Assembly: GCF_000213175.1 (NCBI RefSeq)
Contig: NW_009799099.1
Coordinates: 3,439,599 to 3,503,598 of the forward strand
DNA length: 64,000 bases
DNA from: Neurospora tetrasperma FGSC 2508
Lineage: Eukaryota; Ascomycota; Sordariomycetes; Sordariales; Sordariaceae
Direction: 5' to 3'
The notes under the pieces were generated by a model. That model searched no databases. It was not told the DNA's origin and was given only the letters and a program-made list of their open reading frames with translations. The translations under genes were made by a program, and so were the position numbers. Below are positions 18,778 to 29,280 of this stretch, in pieces; positions within the stretch are counted from its first letter, which is position 1; each line of letters starts with the position of its first letter.

Positions 18778-20589
18778 TCAAGCGGACACAACGCCGTACC
18801 TGATCAACCCCATGATTGCACCAAGAATAATTGCTACAGGTGCCTTGAGGTTGAACCAGCGCCCACCGACGTAGCTCGTCGCCGTTACCACGACCCACCA
18901 CGGGTCAGCGCCCAAGCTCTTACCATACTGAAAGCCCTCATCGATGTAACCAACACACCAAATCCGGTAAACAGCGGTATAGATCAGCCCGACTGCGCTA
19001 GCATTCACGCCCCTGAGCACAGCCTTTACCCATCTTTTGCTCCTCACCGCACTCCAAATCCCCATTGTACCATGGACCAAGATCAAACCCGGGCTGAAAA
19101 TGCCCACCCAGGCGAGGACCGCACCTGCTACCGGGTTATTACCGCTGCCGATGGCGGTCAAGGCCCCCAGGAACACGGCAAAGTTGAAGTTGGGCCCTGG
19201 GAAGGCCTGGATCAGAGCAAGTCCGATGAGAAAGTCGCGGGGATTCACCCAGCCCTCGGCAACAACGTATTCCCGCAACAGAGGAATAACGACAGGGCCG
19301 CCGCCAAAGATGATTGTTCCGGCAAGATACATGTTGACGAACAAGTGGTACAGGAGGGGAAGTCCAGGCGGATTCGGGAAGACGCCGCGAGTGACCATGA
19401 CGGCAACAAAGGTGGCGAAGAAGCAAGCGACGATTGCCGTTCCAATTTTCCAGGAAAAGTCGAGTCGAAACTCACTTGGAATGATGCGTGGCTCGCTTTC
19501 GGCTGTGGAGGACGACATGGATGCTTCTTGTTCGGTGACTGGAAGGTCGGACATCTGCGACTGTTGTCCGGCTCTTGGTCGGGTACCGGAGCTGCTTGAC
19601 GCCGTCGCTGTTGCCTTTGCCACACTCGACATTTCGATGTTTTCTTCGTCATCTGCACTGTTCCTTCGCCCTTGTCCCGCGGCATTGTTATCGTTATCCG
19701 CATCTGAAGTTGATCCGGGCCACTTTCCAAAAGGCCATGCCCTGATGAGCTTGACCTTCAGATTCGTACCAAAACCAACGATGGCCGAAATCGGTTGGTG
19801 CATCCATCTCAAGTCATGTACAAGTGTCGCGATGCCAGATGCTAGCATCAAGATCGGGAAGTACCAGAGGGCATTGTATAGCATGCCGGCAGTAGCGCCG
19901 AGGAAGACCAGGATCCTCGTTAGCCGGTCCGTGATGGCCTTTTCGGATAGTTCGACGGCAGCAAGGGCAATGACGCCGACAGTACCGGCGTTAAGGCCCG
20001 ATAGTAGAGCATACACCGGTCCCGGAAGGGTTTCGTCAATCTTTGAAACGCCGACAGCGAGCGCGTACATGCCGATGGCACCCGGTAAACTGGTTGCGTC
20101 TTATTAGACTGTCGTTCACGGCAGGTAGGTGATCGTGTGTAAGGTAAATGTTTGATGCTGTGACTTACCTCCACAGCAGGAAGCTGAACACGGCGGCAAG
20201 GAATCCGTCTTGTATCAAGTTGATACAGTACAACATCTTGGTGCTGCCTGGTCCGCTGAGGGCCTGCGAGACGCTGAAGAGCTCTTGGTACACCTGCTCA
20301 TCGATCCATTTGGTCTTTTGCACGAATTTGTCATTGAACTGTTATTGTCTCCTTGTCAGCCCATAGGTAATCTTGCAGGTTGGCCAATTTTAAGCAGACT
20401 AATTAGGTTGTTGCAGTTCAGGCCGTTTCATTCAGTACAGACCGCACTCACTATCCTGAAGTGGACCGGTGGCCCACCAAAAGCCGTGAAGCCCAAGTGC
20501 CAGTTGACTCGGAAGACCTTCCAGCTTCGCGATGCCAGTGCTCTCGCACGGCCAGTGAAGTTGATAGGTACTGGAGGTTGAGGTGACAT
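18778..20589 (-). CDS. chr-1: Chromate ion transporter CHR-1
   Basis: Three exons on the minus strand: 20589-20452, 20338-20169 and 20089-18778, with introns of 113 and 79 bases and clean GTGAGT/GTAAGT donors. The product is 539 residues. Two homologous CHR domains flank a hydrophilic Ser/Asp-rich linker. The first opens with LGFTAFGGPPVHF and continues QALSGPGSTKMLY and LPGAIGMYALAVGV. The second has AGTIIFGGGPVVIPLLREYV, ALIQAFPGPNFNFAVFLGA and FSPGLILVHGTMG. The FGGP and PGP motifs are diagnostic of the CHR superfamily. Known members move chromate (and probably sulfate) across membranes. The N. crassa chr-1 product is reported to raise chromate uptake and sensitivity rather than give resistance. 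About ten membrane segments lie in the two halves. The start is the first ATG. Confidence 0.92.
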
Positions 20590-21636
20590 TGCTATCGTAC
20601 GAGATTCCCCTTTCGTCCCTCGCCGTTTAAATGTACCGCAAGTAGAGGTAGTGGTTGAGGTCCCCGCTCGAAGCTTGGTGATCTTTTCGTGGTGGTGTTG
20701 TGTTTTAGTGGTGCGGGGTCGCACTCCATATGCTGTATAAACGGTGCGTATTGGCCCCTGTTGAGCTCCCGTCGATAAGGTAAGTTCTGACACTTGGTGT
20801 TACAGTAGCTGATCTTTAACAGTTGTCAGCGTCCTCCTACCATCCACCGTTCCGAGCTGTTACGGACCCCAAAAAGATGATAATGTTAGGCAAATGCGGT
20901 CGTCAAGTGTTGGAGGGGGGGACGACAAGATAAAAGAGCTTTATAGCGTCCATTGTCAACCCTGAAGCACGCCTTCCATGTAAACTATGTCGCCACGTGC
21001 GTGCTTCAATGGGCCAGAATGAATGCCGAGCCTCTTGGGAGCATGGTGGACATCTTCCCCCTGTCAAAATGGCGATGTCCCCTGCAGATGCAAACCCCCC
21101 TTTTCTGCAAACACATACTATGTACAAAGTGACCCAGAAAGTGCAAACTTGGAAGGTGCAATGATGGTCTTAGGTATTGGCGGGGTATTTAGTTGTCTTT
21201 CTGGGCCTTTTGGTCTTGGTCTTCCTCTTTCTTCTAATCAACCACCCTCCGACTCTTCCATTGAACCCACCTTGAGCACCACGAGTGGCTGCAGACTTCA
21301 TTTTGACGGCCGGGATTCGCATGTTCTTTGTATGGGAATGAAGCACCGGCACGTGCAAAGACCCCCTTAAATGCAAATATTGCGCGCTGTTCCGCATAGT
21401 GTCCAAATTGTCTGCACTTGATTTTCGGGGCCCGTCCTCGATATTCTCGTCGTAACGGTAGACGACCTCCTTAACTCCCGGCGCATTTTGAATTGCTCTC
21501 ATGGCCCCAAGGTTATCATCTAGTGCAGTGCTATCTATTGCTGTTGACACTACAATGAGCTCAGAATCAATTATACAGCCATCAGGAACTTTACTGTCTT
21601 CTGCTACTGACGTGCATATCCTATGGCGGCCTTGAA
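20590..21636. other. Intergenic region, chr-1 promoter side
   Basis: Open frames here on both strands carry no recognisable motif. It separates chr-1 from the P450 relic. Confidence 0.4.
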
Positions 21637-22053
21637 ATGGCGGCAACCCCAAGCTGCAATGGAGTGTTACGACAAGTATGGCAAGTTCTTGTATTGTCTG
21701 GATCTCTGATCAGTTGTGCAACCAAAACGCATCGACATATACGCATTGCGCCCAGCAATGTCTTGACAGATGACTCGAGTGAAGGATACTGCATGATACC
21801 AACCACCAAGCCACTCTAGACTAGTAGGTACTTTGGCAAGGAAAACCGCTCAATAGAAGCGGAATTAGGCAGCCGAGTAGTTGCCTTTATCAAGCTAGCT
21901 GAAGACAGGTACATCTCGAATGGAGTAAAATTCCGGCCGATGGACCTCATAAGCAAATCTCGATACTTCACTTTTGATGCGATCAGTGGACTTGTCTTTG
22001 GTAAAACCTTTAGCTGTATCGAGGAAGATCGCGGATTGCAAGAGCTATGTTGA
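21637..22053 (+). pseudogene. Cytochrome P450 fragment
   Basis: One frame carries two blocks typical of fungal P450s. First HIRIAPSNVLTDDSS (the N-terminal beta-sheet region) before TAG 21817-21819. Then, in the same frame, YFGKENRSIEAELGSRV, KFRPMDLISKSRYFTFDAIS and GLVFGKTFSCIEEDRGLQEL (helix C/D to E region), ending at TGA 22051. The helix B-C segment between the blocks is missing. The I helix, ExxR and haem-Cys regions are absent downstream. It is a truncated relic, not a functional monooxygenase. Confidence 0.75.
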
Positions 22054-22844
22054 ATCCAAACAGTTAAAGATCCACAGAACTTCCAATTCCATCTTGTTTC
22101 TTGAAGTAGTAACTTAACTAGATAGTTCTATATATGTCTCTTTAGATGGGTTTTCTTCCCCGCAGACAAACCAGTTGAAATTGGGCCAATTATCTGGTAA
22201 GTGCCTGCTCTTTCTGTTCTTTCGGAATGGGTCATCGGAAACAGAGCTTGGCTGGTGTAGGTTACCAATATGAGCTCTTTCAGGATTGGTGCTTGATACG
22301 AGACTTTCTGGATTCGCGTCACTCGGTCAGAGCCCAACGATCCTGCGCTGTTTGCTTCCAGCGGCACTGACCTTGGATAAGGAAAGCCATTGGTGACTGT
22401 TGTGGCTCTTTAAGTGAAGAATTGTTGGGGTAGCAAGAAGGTTTTCGAGCGAGAGATGAAAGATATCACTTTTCCGTTTTTGCCCCAGGCAATAGCACTG
22501 AACCTTCAATTCTGGCCCAGTCCTTGCACCCATCAAGGTCCGTTGATGGCCCGCAAAACCTTAAACACGTGAATCACAGTGCGGTCCGACAATAGCAGTG
22601 GCTCAGTGGTCAGTGACTCTGTGGATCACGGTTCTTATATATTCCCAAATTACCCATCGGCTCTATTCACAATCTTCCCAACCGCCCATTTCCACTTTGC
22701 GTGATAATCTCACCTATATAAGCTCTGCCAGCTAGGCCAAGGTCGTGCGAAATTCAACCGCTGAAGCTTAGACCGCTGAGCAGGGCAACAACGACGGGAA
22801 AGGCATATAGTACGTACACATATGCAAGCTCACTACAGCCAGAA
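22054..22844. other. Intergenic region, TFIIA-like gene promoter
   Basis: No gene supported. There are CT-rich and TATA-like stretches (for example near 22635 and 22715) upstream of the next gene. Confidence 0.4.
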
Positions 22845-23702
22845 ATGTCCTCAAACCACAGCGCTCCCAAAGAGTACCTCACACTTTACCGCGATGGTAG
22901 CCTCGGTAGCGCCCTGATCGAAGCAATGGACGAGCTCATCCTTGCCGGCCGTTTTCCAATCATCCCCGGCGCCGCCCTGGACCACCCTATCAACCTGACA
23001 ACTGAGCCGACTGGTAGTGAAGCAGGCGATCCCATTGATATAACTGGCACCACAACCACAACCGAGCCCTCGTCTCCAATTATTAGTATGAAAACCAGCA
23101 CCAGCACCCATGCTTCCTCCTCCTCCTCATCCACCACGCCAAGAGACCTAAGACCACAACTCCAGTCCCAGCCACAGCAACAGCGACAGCAGACCCTCGC
23201 ATCCCTGACCCACAAACTAACCGATCACGTCCTCACAACCTTTGACCGCGTAATCGCCCAAACGCTCGCCACACATGATGAAGTCATCAACAAAATACCG
23301 GTGATCAAGATGAAGGGGAAATTGAAGCAGTACAGACTGGTGGACGATATTTGGAGGTTGTGGGTGGAGGATGTTGAGATTGCTGTTGGTTCGGAGAAGA
23401 GGCGGAGGAGGAGACAAAGGCCTGGAAACGTCAAGGCAGATTTGCGAGACGGTGGAAGCGGTGGAGGTGAAGGAAAGGGTGAGTTGGGTGCTAAGAGGAA
23501 GAGAGATGAACATGAAGATGGGGACAGTGAAGAGAGAGCCGAGAAGAGAAGCAGGGGTGATGGCGGTAACGGAATCGAGCAGGGTAAGAAAGATGATGAT
23601 GGCAAGGGACTCGAGGTCATCAGGGTTAATAAGTTGTTGATTGTTGCTTGCGATGGGAGGGAACCAGATGCAGGGAAGAAGCAGAAGAAACGAGGAGGTT
23701 GA
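22845..23702 (+). CDS. TFIIA small-subunit (gamma/Toa2)-like protein
   Basis: A 285-residue product in one exon. The N-terminus EYLTLYRDGSLGSALIEAMD matches the first helix of the TFIIA gamma four-helix bundle, and THKLTDHVLTTFDRVIAQTL the later helix. KMKGKLKQYRLVDDIWRLWV and IRVNKLLIVACDG are the beta-barrel strands that contact TBP and DNA. Typical Toa2 proteins are about 110-120 residues. This one has two large low-complexity insertions: a Thr/Ser/Gln-rich stretch of roughly 75 residues between the helices, and a Lys/Arg/Glu/Gly-rich stretch of roughly 80 residues between the last strands. The family helps TBP load on core promoters. Whether this is the main subunit or a divergent paralogue cannot be told from the window. 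Confidence 0.8.
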   Translation: MSSNHSAPKEYLTLYRDGSLGSALIEAMDELILAGRFPIIPGAALDHPINLTTEPTGSEAGDPIDITGTTTTTEPSSPIISMKTSTSTHASSSSSSTTPRDLRPQLQSQPQQQRQQTLASLTHKLTDHVLTTFDRVIAQTLATHDEVINKIPVIKMKGKLKQYRLVDDIWRLWVEDVEIAVGSEKRRRRRQRPGNVKADLRDGGSGGGEGKGELGAKRKRDEHEDGDSEERAEKRSRGDGGNGIEQGKKDDDGKGLEVIRVNKLLIVACDGREPDAGKKQKKRGG

Positions 23703-24280
23703 TAATCATTGATGGCGAAATGGGAGAAAGAGCTGGAGGTTAATGCAATGATAAATTGGTACAGCTTTGGGACAATAAACAATGAATATTCATGACGAGA
23801 AGCAGAGTAAGAAAGAAGAGGGAGATCAAGAGATGTGTTGGGAGTCGCTGAGTTGTAATGGGCGAGGCGGATAGGTGATCTGATTGCAAACGAGAAGACA
23901 GCGTGTTGCAGCGATGGACTTAAGGTCCTGCAGAGCAAACCAGCTTTGAGGAGGATGGACATTATAATTCTGACTCAAGTCTGCGAGGATGCCAAGTTGA
24001 ATGCAACAGCATGCGTTGAGATCGTTCACTTCTTTTTTAGCAAGCAGACAATGTTGAGCCAAGACAGATGCCTGGCACCTGCCAAGTTTGGCAAGGTTGG
24101 GACAGCTCCAGCTCACACAGCTGTCAGAGACCCGCTTTTCAGGTGGGGACGGCTGCTTCGACGTCAAGCCGCTTCCGGTTCCGATTTCGACTACAACCTC
24201 ACTGGGACCTCCTCACCACTTACACGCCATCCCCCTTCATCCTCGTCCAACCATTTTTTGAGAGGCGGCGGGCAGTAGTC
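23703..24280. other. Intergenic region
   Basis: 3' flank of the TFIIA-like gene and leader of the next gene. The frame of the 849-residue protein is open upstream of its ATG to about 24068 but is not protein-like there. Confidence 0.4.
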
Positions 24281-26830
24281 ATGGATCTCCGTCCCAATCA
24301 TCAATTTGACCCTTGGAGTGCCGATGCCGAACGTTTTGACGGTCCCGGTATCAACTTTGACGACATCGACTTCAATGACCCCGCGAGCATCTTCAAGGCC
24401 CTGGGCGGCGGCGGCCCAGGCGGGCTACCCATCCCAGAAAGTCAATCCCCAGATTCCGTCCGCCGCACGGCCAAGGAAAGACGTGACAGCATATTCGCTT
24501 CCTACGCCAAGTTGCACGATATCCTTGAACGACATGAAGACACTATCCAAAAACGCTGGGCCAAGAAGAAGAAGGAACAGCGTCTCCAGATCCTGCTCAA
24601 GGCATGGCCCAACATGGCCCCCAATCATCGTCCTGACTTTGAGGCCTTCCTCAAGGAGTCTGAACAACAGCGCATGTCGGGCACCAAATACAAAGATTGG
24701 TTCATGTGGCCTTATATCAACCAAGAGGATCTCTCTCGTCCTCGTTTACTGCCACTGCTGCTAAACTCGCGCGGACGCCACCACCCTTGTACCTTTGCCG
24801 CCATCGATGCCACCAATACAAAGTTTGCCTTTGTTACGAAAGCCGTTGTACCCATTTTCCTTAACGAGCACACCATGATCCTCAACGGCGTCGACGAAAA
24901 GCACCCTGACGATTACGGCAAGCTTTTGTCCTGGGACGAGCACCCCAGCAACTTCGAGTTGGCCATGAGTCAGAGACAGTTCCTGCCCGGTGAAGGACTT
25001 CTTGTGTTGGAAGTTCAGGATCGCCTACTATCTTTCTTGATCAAATGCTGCACCGAGATTCTTCACGAGATCCCCAAAGACAAGCTTTTGAGCAGCTCAT
25101 ATCCCGTCCAGCCCGAGCCACACATGAAAGAAGAAAGTGAGACAACCGGATTCGATTCTCTTGCTGTCTTGGCTGCTGAAGCTCCTTACAGAGTACCCGC
25201 CAAACTTGACTTTGGCCGCATCGAGTCGCTTCTGGGCGCTCAAGCGGCAGCCAGTGAAGATCACCTGTGGTCCCTACGTGAGGATCCCAATTATTTCGTC
25301 GACAAAGCCCTGGAATTGCAAGAACATCGCCCAGAGACCCTCAAAGACCGCTGGGGTAAATCCTATCCCGTCAACGAGGAAGTTTTATGGTCACGTATCT
25401 TGTCCACTCTTGTCAAGACGGCTTACATGGACGTTGAGGTATACAACGAGCTTCATCGCCAAGCCCAAGAGTTGCAAGGTCTCCAAGAAAAATATGCAAA
25501 GGCCATATCAGTCAAGGACGACTTACCCAAGGAGTATCTGAAGGCGTTACTCAAATTCCGTTTCTACCTTTACCAGGCCACCAAGGGTGTCCTTGGCGAA
25601 CTGAAACAGACAGTCATGTCGTCGCCGCCCATGAGATATCTCTCGATCCGAGCCCAGGGATCACTGCGGGATCTGAACGACGTCGCAGTCGCCTTCAACC
25701 CTAACCACAAGCTGACTCCAGTAGAAAAGCGGTTGGTCTGGCTTCTGAGGACGCTGTGGGAGGACGGCATGGACCTGTTCCTCGCCTCACAGCCCATAAT
25801 TGTGGACGAGTTGGAGCGCCTGCTGGAAACTGAAAAGGAAGCTAGCCGTATGATATCGTCCTATGTTGCTGGCTTAATCGGACAGCTGTCCATCATTACC
25901 CAGTGTATGAGACAGCTTGACTGCTACCAGCCGTGGGCCCGCAGCTTTGAGAGTCTCAATATCGACCATGAGGATAACATCAAGGCTGCGTTTGCCGAAA
26001 CTAGCAAGCCTTGGGCAGCTATTGTCAGGGCTACCAGTGAAAAGCAGGGCAGGTTCCATTCACTTGTCCGGCTGGGTAAGCCTGCATCTAGGAGATTTTT
26101 CTACCCCGTCGACAAGCGCCGCACCAAGGAGAATGTGGAGGCTCTGAGAAGTGCAGAAGGCAACCTCGACGAATTCTGGAAGGGTGTCGATCGAATCATG
26201 TACAAGGACGCAAACAACCTTGAGAACACGTTCGTGCGGAGACTCCTTACTCAATGGCGAAGTCTTCAGCGAACACCTGAGTGGGTTGAATCTCCCGCGC
26301 CAAGTGCAGACGACAAAGGGGCGAAAACAACTGTCGCAGATGTGGATGAATTGATCGTCCCCTTCTCTTCTTTCTTCTTCGGCCTCGCAGCTCCCAAATC
26401 CGAGCCTACCCCGTCTCCAAAGATCAAGGTTAAGACGCGTGGAACTACGAATGCCTCAACGGAGCCTAGCACTCCGGAACAAACCCCCACCCCGGACGTG
26501 ACTGGGGATAAACAGCCTACTTTTGCCGTTGATGCTAGATCCATCAAGGTTTTTCGTACGCTGTTCTACAACCCCAACATTACCTCCAGCCCTGGCGAGA
26601 TTCCCTGGAACGACTTCCTACATGCCATGACCTCTACCGGATTTATGGCCGAGAAGCTGTATGGATCTGTCTGGCAGTTTCGTCCTACCAGCCTGGATGT
26701 TGAACGGGCCATCCAATTCCATGAACCGCATCCTAAAGGGAAGCTCACCTTTATGATGGCAAGGCGAATCGGCAGACGGCTGAGCCGGGCATACGGATGG
26801 ATGGGGTCAATGTTTGTTTCGGAAAAGTGA
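24281..26830 (+). CDS. Large conserved fungal protein with a HicA-like C-terminal block
   Basis: An 849-residue protein in one exon from ATG 24281 (GTCATGG). There is an acidic N-terminus, then a basic coiled segment (TIQKRWAKKKKEQRLQILLK), a long helical middle, and a Thr/Pro-rich linker near residues 715-755. The C-terminal 95 residues (SIKVFRTLFYNP, PWNDFLHAMTSTGF, KLYGSVWQFRP, IQFHEPHPKGKL) match a block I know from many uncharacterised ascomycete proteins. Its order, with a short helix, GSxWxF strand, then FHEPHP before a basic helix, resembles the small HicA-type RNA-binding fold; that comparison is my inference. No signal peptide or membrane segments, so probably cytosolic or nuclear. 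Function unknown. Confidence 0.75.
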   Translation: MDLRPNHQFDPWSADAERFDGPGINFDDIDFNDPASIFKALGGGGPGGLPIPESQSPDSVRRTAKERRDSIFASYAKLHDILERHEDTIQKRWAKKKKEQRLQILLKAWPNMAPNHRPDFEAFLKESEQQRMSGTKYKDWFMWPYINQEDLSRPRLLPLLLNSRGRHHPCTFAAIDATNTKFAFVTKAVVPIFLNEHTMILNGVDEKHPDDYGKLLSWDEHPSNFELAMSQRQFLPGEGLLVLEVQDRLLSFLIKCCTEILHEIPKDKLLSSSYPVQPEPHMKEESETTGFDSLAVLAAEAPYRVPAKLDFGRIESLLGAQAAASEDHLWSLREDPNYFVDKALELQEHRPETLKDRWGKSYPVNEEVLWSRILSTLVKTAYMDVEVYNELHRQAQELQGLQEKYAKAISVKDDLPKEYLKALLKFRFYLYQATKGVLGELKQTVMSSPPMRYLSIRAQGSLRDLNDVAVAFNPNHKLTPVEKRLVWLLRTLWEDGMDLFLASQPIIVDELERLLETEKEASRMISSYVAGLIGQLSIITQCMRQLDCYQPWARSFESLNIDHEDNIKAAFAETSKPWAAIVRATSEKQGRFHSLVRLGKPASRRFFYPVDKRRTKENVEALRSAEGNLDEFWKGVDRIMYKDANNLENTFVRRLLTQWRSLQRTPEWVESPAPSADDKGAKTTVADVDELIVPFSSFFFGLAAPKSEPTPSPKIKVKTRGTTNASTEPSTPEQTPTPDVTGDKQPTFAVDARSIKVFRTLFYNPNITSSPGEIPWNDFLHAMTSTGFMAEKLYGSVWQFRPTSLDVERAIQFHEPHPKGKLTFMMARRIGRRLSRAYGWMGSMFVSEK

Positions 26831-27467
26831 GATTTTTTTTTCCAGCGGGCAAGGAAGAGATCGACGGGAGATGATTTGAAGCTATGAACCAAGATAGGTA
26901 GAACGATGTTCAGGATCTGGATAAACAATTGAGCAGGCATGTTTGGATGAGCGAAGGGATAGCTGCATACCTAGATATGGAAAAGGTAGGGTGTCCAGAA
27001 TCAATAAATTGTTTTGGAACTGAACCTCGTGGAAATCTCCGCACCTAACAGACTGACGGCACAGATCCTTACATCGACCATCTGCCCATTCTCTGAATCT
27101 CCTTCACCACCCTCTCCATATCTCTCCATATCACCCAAACGCCGCATCATTCAACATCTTCGGTGTCACCAAATCCACCAACGAAACAACCCAAACCAGC
27201 ACCACATAACACCTCGACACCCATCAAACCTTTGACGCGGCAACCCATACCCCTGTCTCGAATTCGGCGACCACCAACGCGCCACAAACACCACAAATTC
27301 CCACAATAGTATCCTCGCCAGCTTCCTCGCCTCCTCCGTCATCACCAGCTTAGGGTGGGCTATAGCTTCACTACCTGTCTCACTCAGCACCTTACATGGT
27401 ATCACTGATTAATAGGAGCAAGCAATTCGAAAGAGGAAAATGGCTTATATAGAGTCCGAATTAAAAG

Positions 27468-27515
<48 letters not shown>

Positions 27516-27820
27516 CGGTGTGTCTTATGTTGAATAATGGCAAGCATCCAGGACCTCCCAAGTAAGTAAAGATAGTCATGACCCTTTCTTCTATACGTTT
27601 CCTCAGACTATTCCACCTAGCTTCCAACCGCCTCCATGAATCCATCACGCCTCCTAGTCCCACACACCATCCCAGGACGCCCATCATGGAACCCAAAGAA
27701 AACTGCTCCACTCGATGGCACCTAACGCAAACATTAGCACGCAGACGATACTTCTCGGCAGGTCATCGATATCGACAAAGTTACTCACCGGCAAGGCTCA
27801 GCTAGGTACCTAGCAACAGC
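26831..27820. other. Intergenic region with possible small minus-strand relic
   Basis: Minus-strand stretches around 27110-27400 look weakly protein-like in two frames (ARILLWEFVVFVARWW; VVLVWVVSLVDLVTPKMLND) but are broken by stops. I do not call a gene. The long A tract is listed separately. Confidence 0.3.
27468..27512. repeat. A45 homopolymer
   Basis: 45 consecutive A on the plus strand, preceded by AAAAG. It could be a slippage-prone microsatellite or the poly(A) end of a retroposed sequence. No open frame or element ends were found next to it, and the exact length in the assembly may be unreliable. Confidence 0.8.
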
Positions 27821-28186
27821 TCACTTCTGCCCACCCTTCGCACCTTCAGCAGCACCAGGGGCCTTGTCAAGGGCATGACCCGCAGCAACATCAGCAGCGC
27901 CATCCTTGAACTGGCCGGAGATCTCCTTTGAGGTCTGCCAGTGCCAGGGGCCGTTGTTGCGCTTGTTGATTACGGCATTGGCGTCGGCATTGGATTCGGT
28001 GGCGGTCTCGTCGCCCTCATCTTCAAATTGCTCGAAGTCCGCCTTCTTAGGGCGCCAGATCCAGGGGACACTGGCTTCGAAGCGCTTGTTGATCGGTGCG
28101 AGTGCAGTATTGGGGCTTCGAGGAGAGCGGATGGGGGAGGCGGCGATGAGGGCCGTAAGGAGGGAGAGCAAAATGATGAATCGCAT
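27821..28186 (-). CDS. Secreted precursor with two Kex2-type repeat units (candidate RiPP precursor)
   Basis: A 121-residue protein in one exon. The first 17 residues (MRFIILLSLLTALIAAS) form a signal peptide. The remainder holds two related units. Unit 1 begins with INKR at residues 32-35, then FEASVPWIWRPKK and later DFEQFED. Unit 2 begins with INKR at 73-76, then NNGPWHWQTSK and later SGQFKD. Shared features are INKR (a Kex2 cleavage site), PW-x-W shortly after it, and QF-[EK]-D about 15-20 residues on. An acidic Asn/Ala/Thr spacer separates the units. The C-terminus is Ala/Gly-rich. Such signal-plus-KR-repeat proteins are precursors of fungal peptide pheromones or of UstYa-processed cyclic peptides. 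A complete UstYa gene lies divergently 1.1 kb away. It is not the known N. crassa pheromone type. Confidence 0.75.
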   Translation of the reverse strand: MRFIILLSLLTALIAASPIRSPRSPNTALAPINKRFEASVPWIWRPKKADFEQFEDEGDETATESNADANAVINKRNNGPWHWQTSKEISGQFKDGAADVAAGHALDKAPGAAEGAKGGQK

Positions 28187-29280
28187 TTTTGAGTTCGTGG
28201 GATGTTAAAGGTGGTGGTGGCAGTTGGTGACGCTATAATTGAACCTGATGCTGATGCCGACGCTAATGATCCAGACTCTGGTGAAGGTGAAGTCGGATCC
28301 TTATACTTGCTTTGCTCAAGAGTCTATCGGAGACTTTGGCACGCGAGGGAAACGTTCAGGTACATCGATTCTGGGCCAATGTTGGCGAACGGTAACCAAG
28401 TGCTTGACTGCGTGATGCAATGGCGGTTACGGTGTTACCGACCCACGATCACAAGCTGATGCCATCTTGAACACTCAGATTTCTTAGATGCTCGGGATCG
28501 AATGTTTCTGTGGTTGACGGGTGGGGACCACAACGCCATACTCGTTAGCTATCAGGTCTTGGAGTAAGAATTGATCGACCTTTGCATCCATCTCGACGCT
28601 TACCGCCAGATCGGAGAACACATAGCGGTAGAATTGATGTGGACACGAAAGCATTCAAAGGAAAATACCTGGTACGGTTTTAACCGTTTTGGATACACTC
28701 CGTCTTGGCCTTGCGCAGCCGGTCGAGTGAGAACCATCCAAGCATTCTGAGAACGGGACAGGATTGGTTTAAGTCCGATGGTGATGGCTTCACGATGCGC
28801 TTTGGTTCTGAGTACCTAACAACGGCAGGACCATACTTTCAGTAGGCTTACCTTGTGCCGTCCATCGCGTGCCTGACAAAATCCGAGTATATGATTTCGA
28901 GTCACCGATGCACCGGCTTTCGTCGGGTTGTTGCGCGGGTTGTCAGATGTGATGTCAGCTGCAGCCGTTGCACCAGGAGGGGCAGGTGCACCATTCGTAC
29001 TTTCCGATACACCACGGAGTTTAACAGCCACATCGACGATGAATGATTTTCCTCCCCGCAACCTAAAGGAGCTTGGAGTACACTATATGGAATATGCCCA
29101 CTTTGAGCTGCCGCCCGGGGCCAATAGCCGAAGCACCTGGACCCAAGAGATTTCTCACTGCCAAATGATAAATAAAGCATCCAACACCCTCTTATTAGCA
29201 CATCACCTCAAAGAACTTCTGCAGTACGTCCTCCCTTCTTTTGGTCTCCTTGCAAGTTCAGTGTCGATAACTAGATCACG
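28187..29280. promoter_or_regulatory. Divergent promoter region between the precursor and UstYa genes
   Basis: A 1.1-kb interval between two outward-facing start codons, with no gene that I can support. It probably carries both promoters, which would allow joint control; no specific operator is recognised. Confidence 0.45.
28299..28307 (-). promoter_or_regulatory. TATA-like box of the precursor gene
   Basis: AGTATAAGG on the minus strand, about 115 bases upstream of the ATG at 28186. Consensus match only. Confidence 0.4.

Noticed and set aside
19037-20107. 356-codon plus-strand frame
   Set aside because: Antisense shadow of chr-1, whose transporter motifs and introns are certain.
22590-22640. 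TGGCTCAGTGGT resembling a Pol III A box
   Set aside because: No B box or cloverleaf can be formed downstream.
27445-27711. Minus-strand frame with poly-Phe
   Set aside because: The Phe run is the antisense of the A45 tract. The upstream part has a faintly protein-like look but no verifiable structure.
27821-28186. Mating pheromone precursor interpretation
   Set aside because: Considered because of the signal peptide and KR sites. The repeat core lacks the Cys-containing pattern of the known N. crassa peptide pheromone and has only two dissimilar units, so the UstYa-linked reading is preferred, though a signalling peptide is not excluded.
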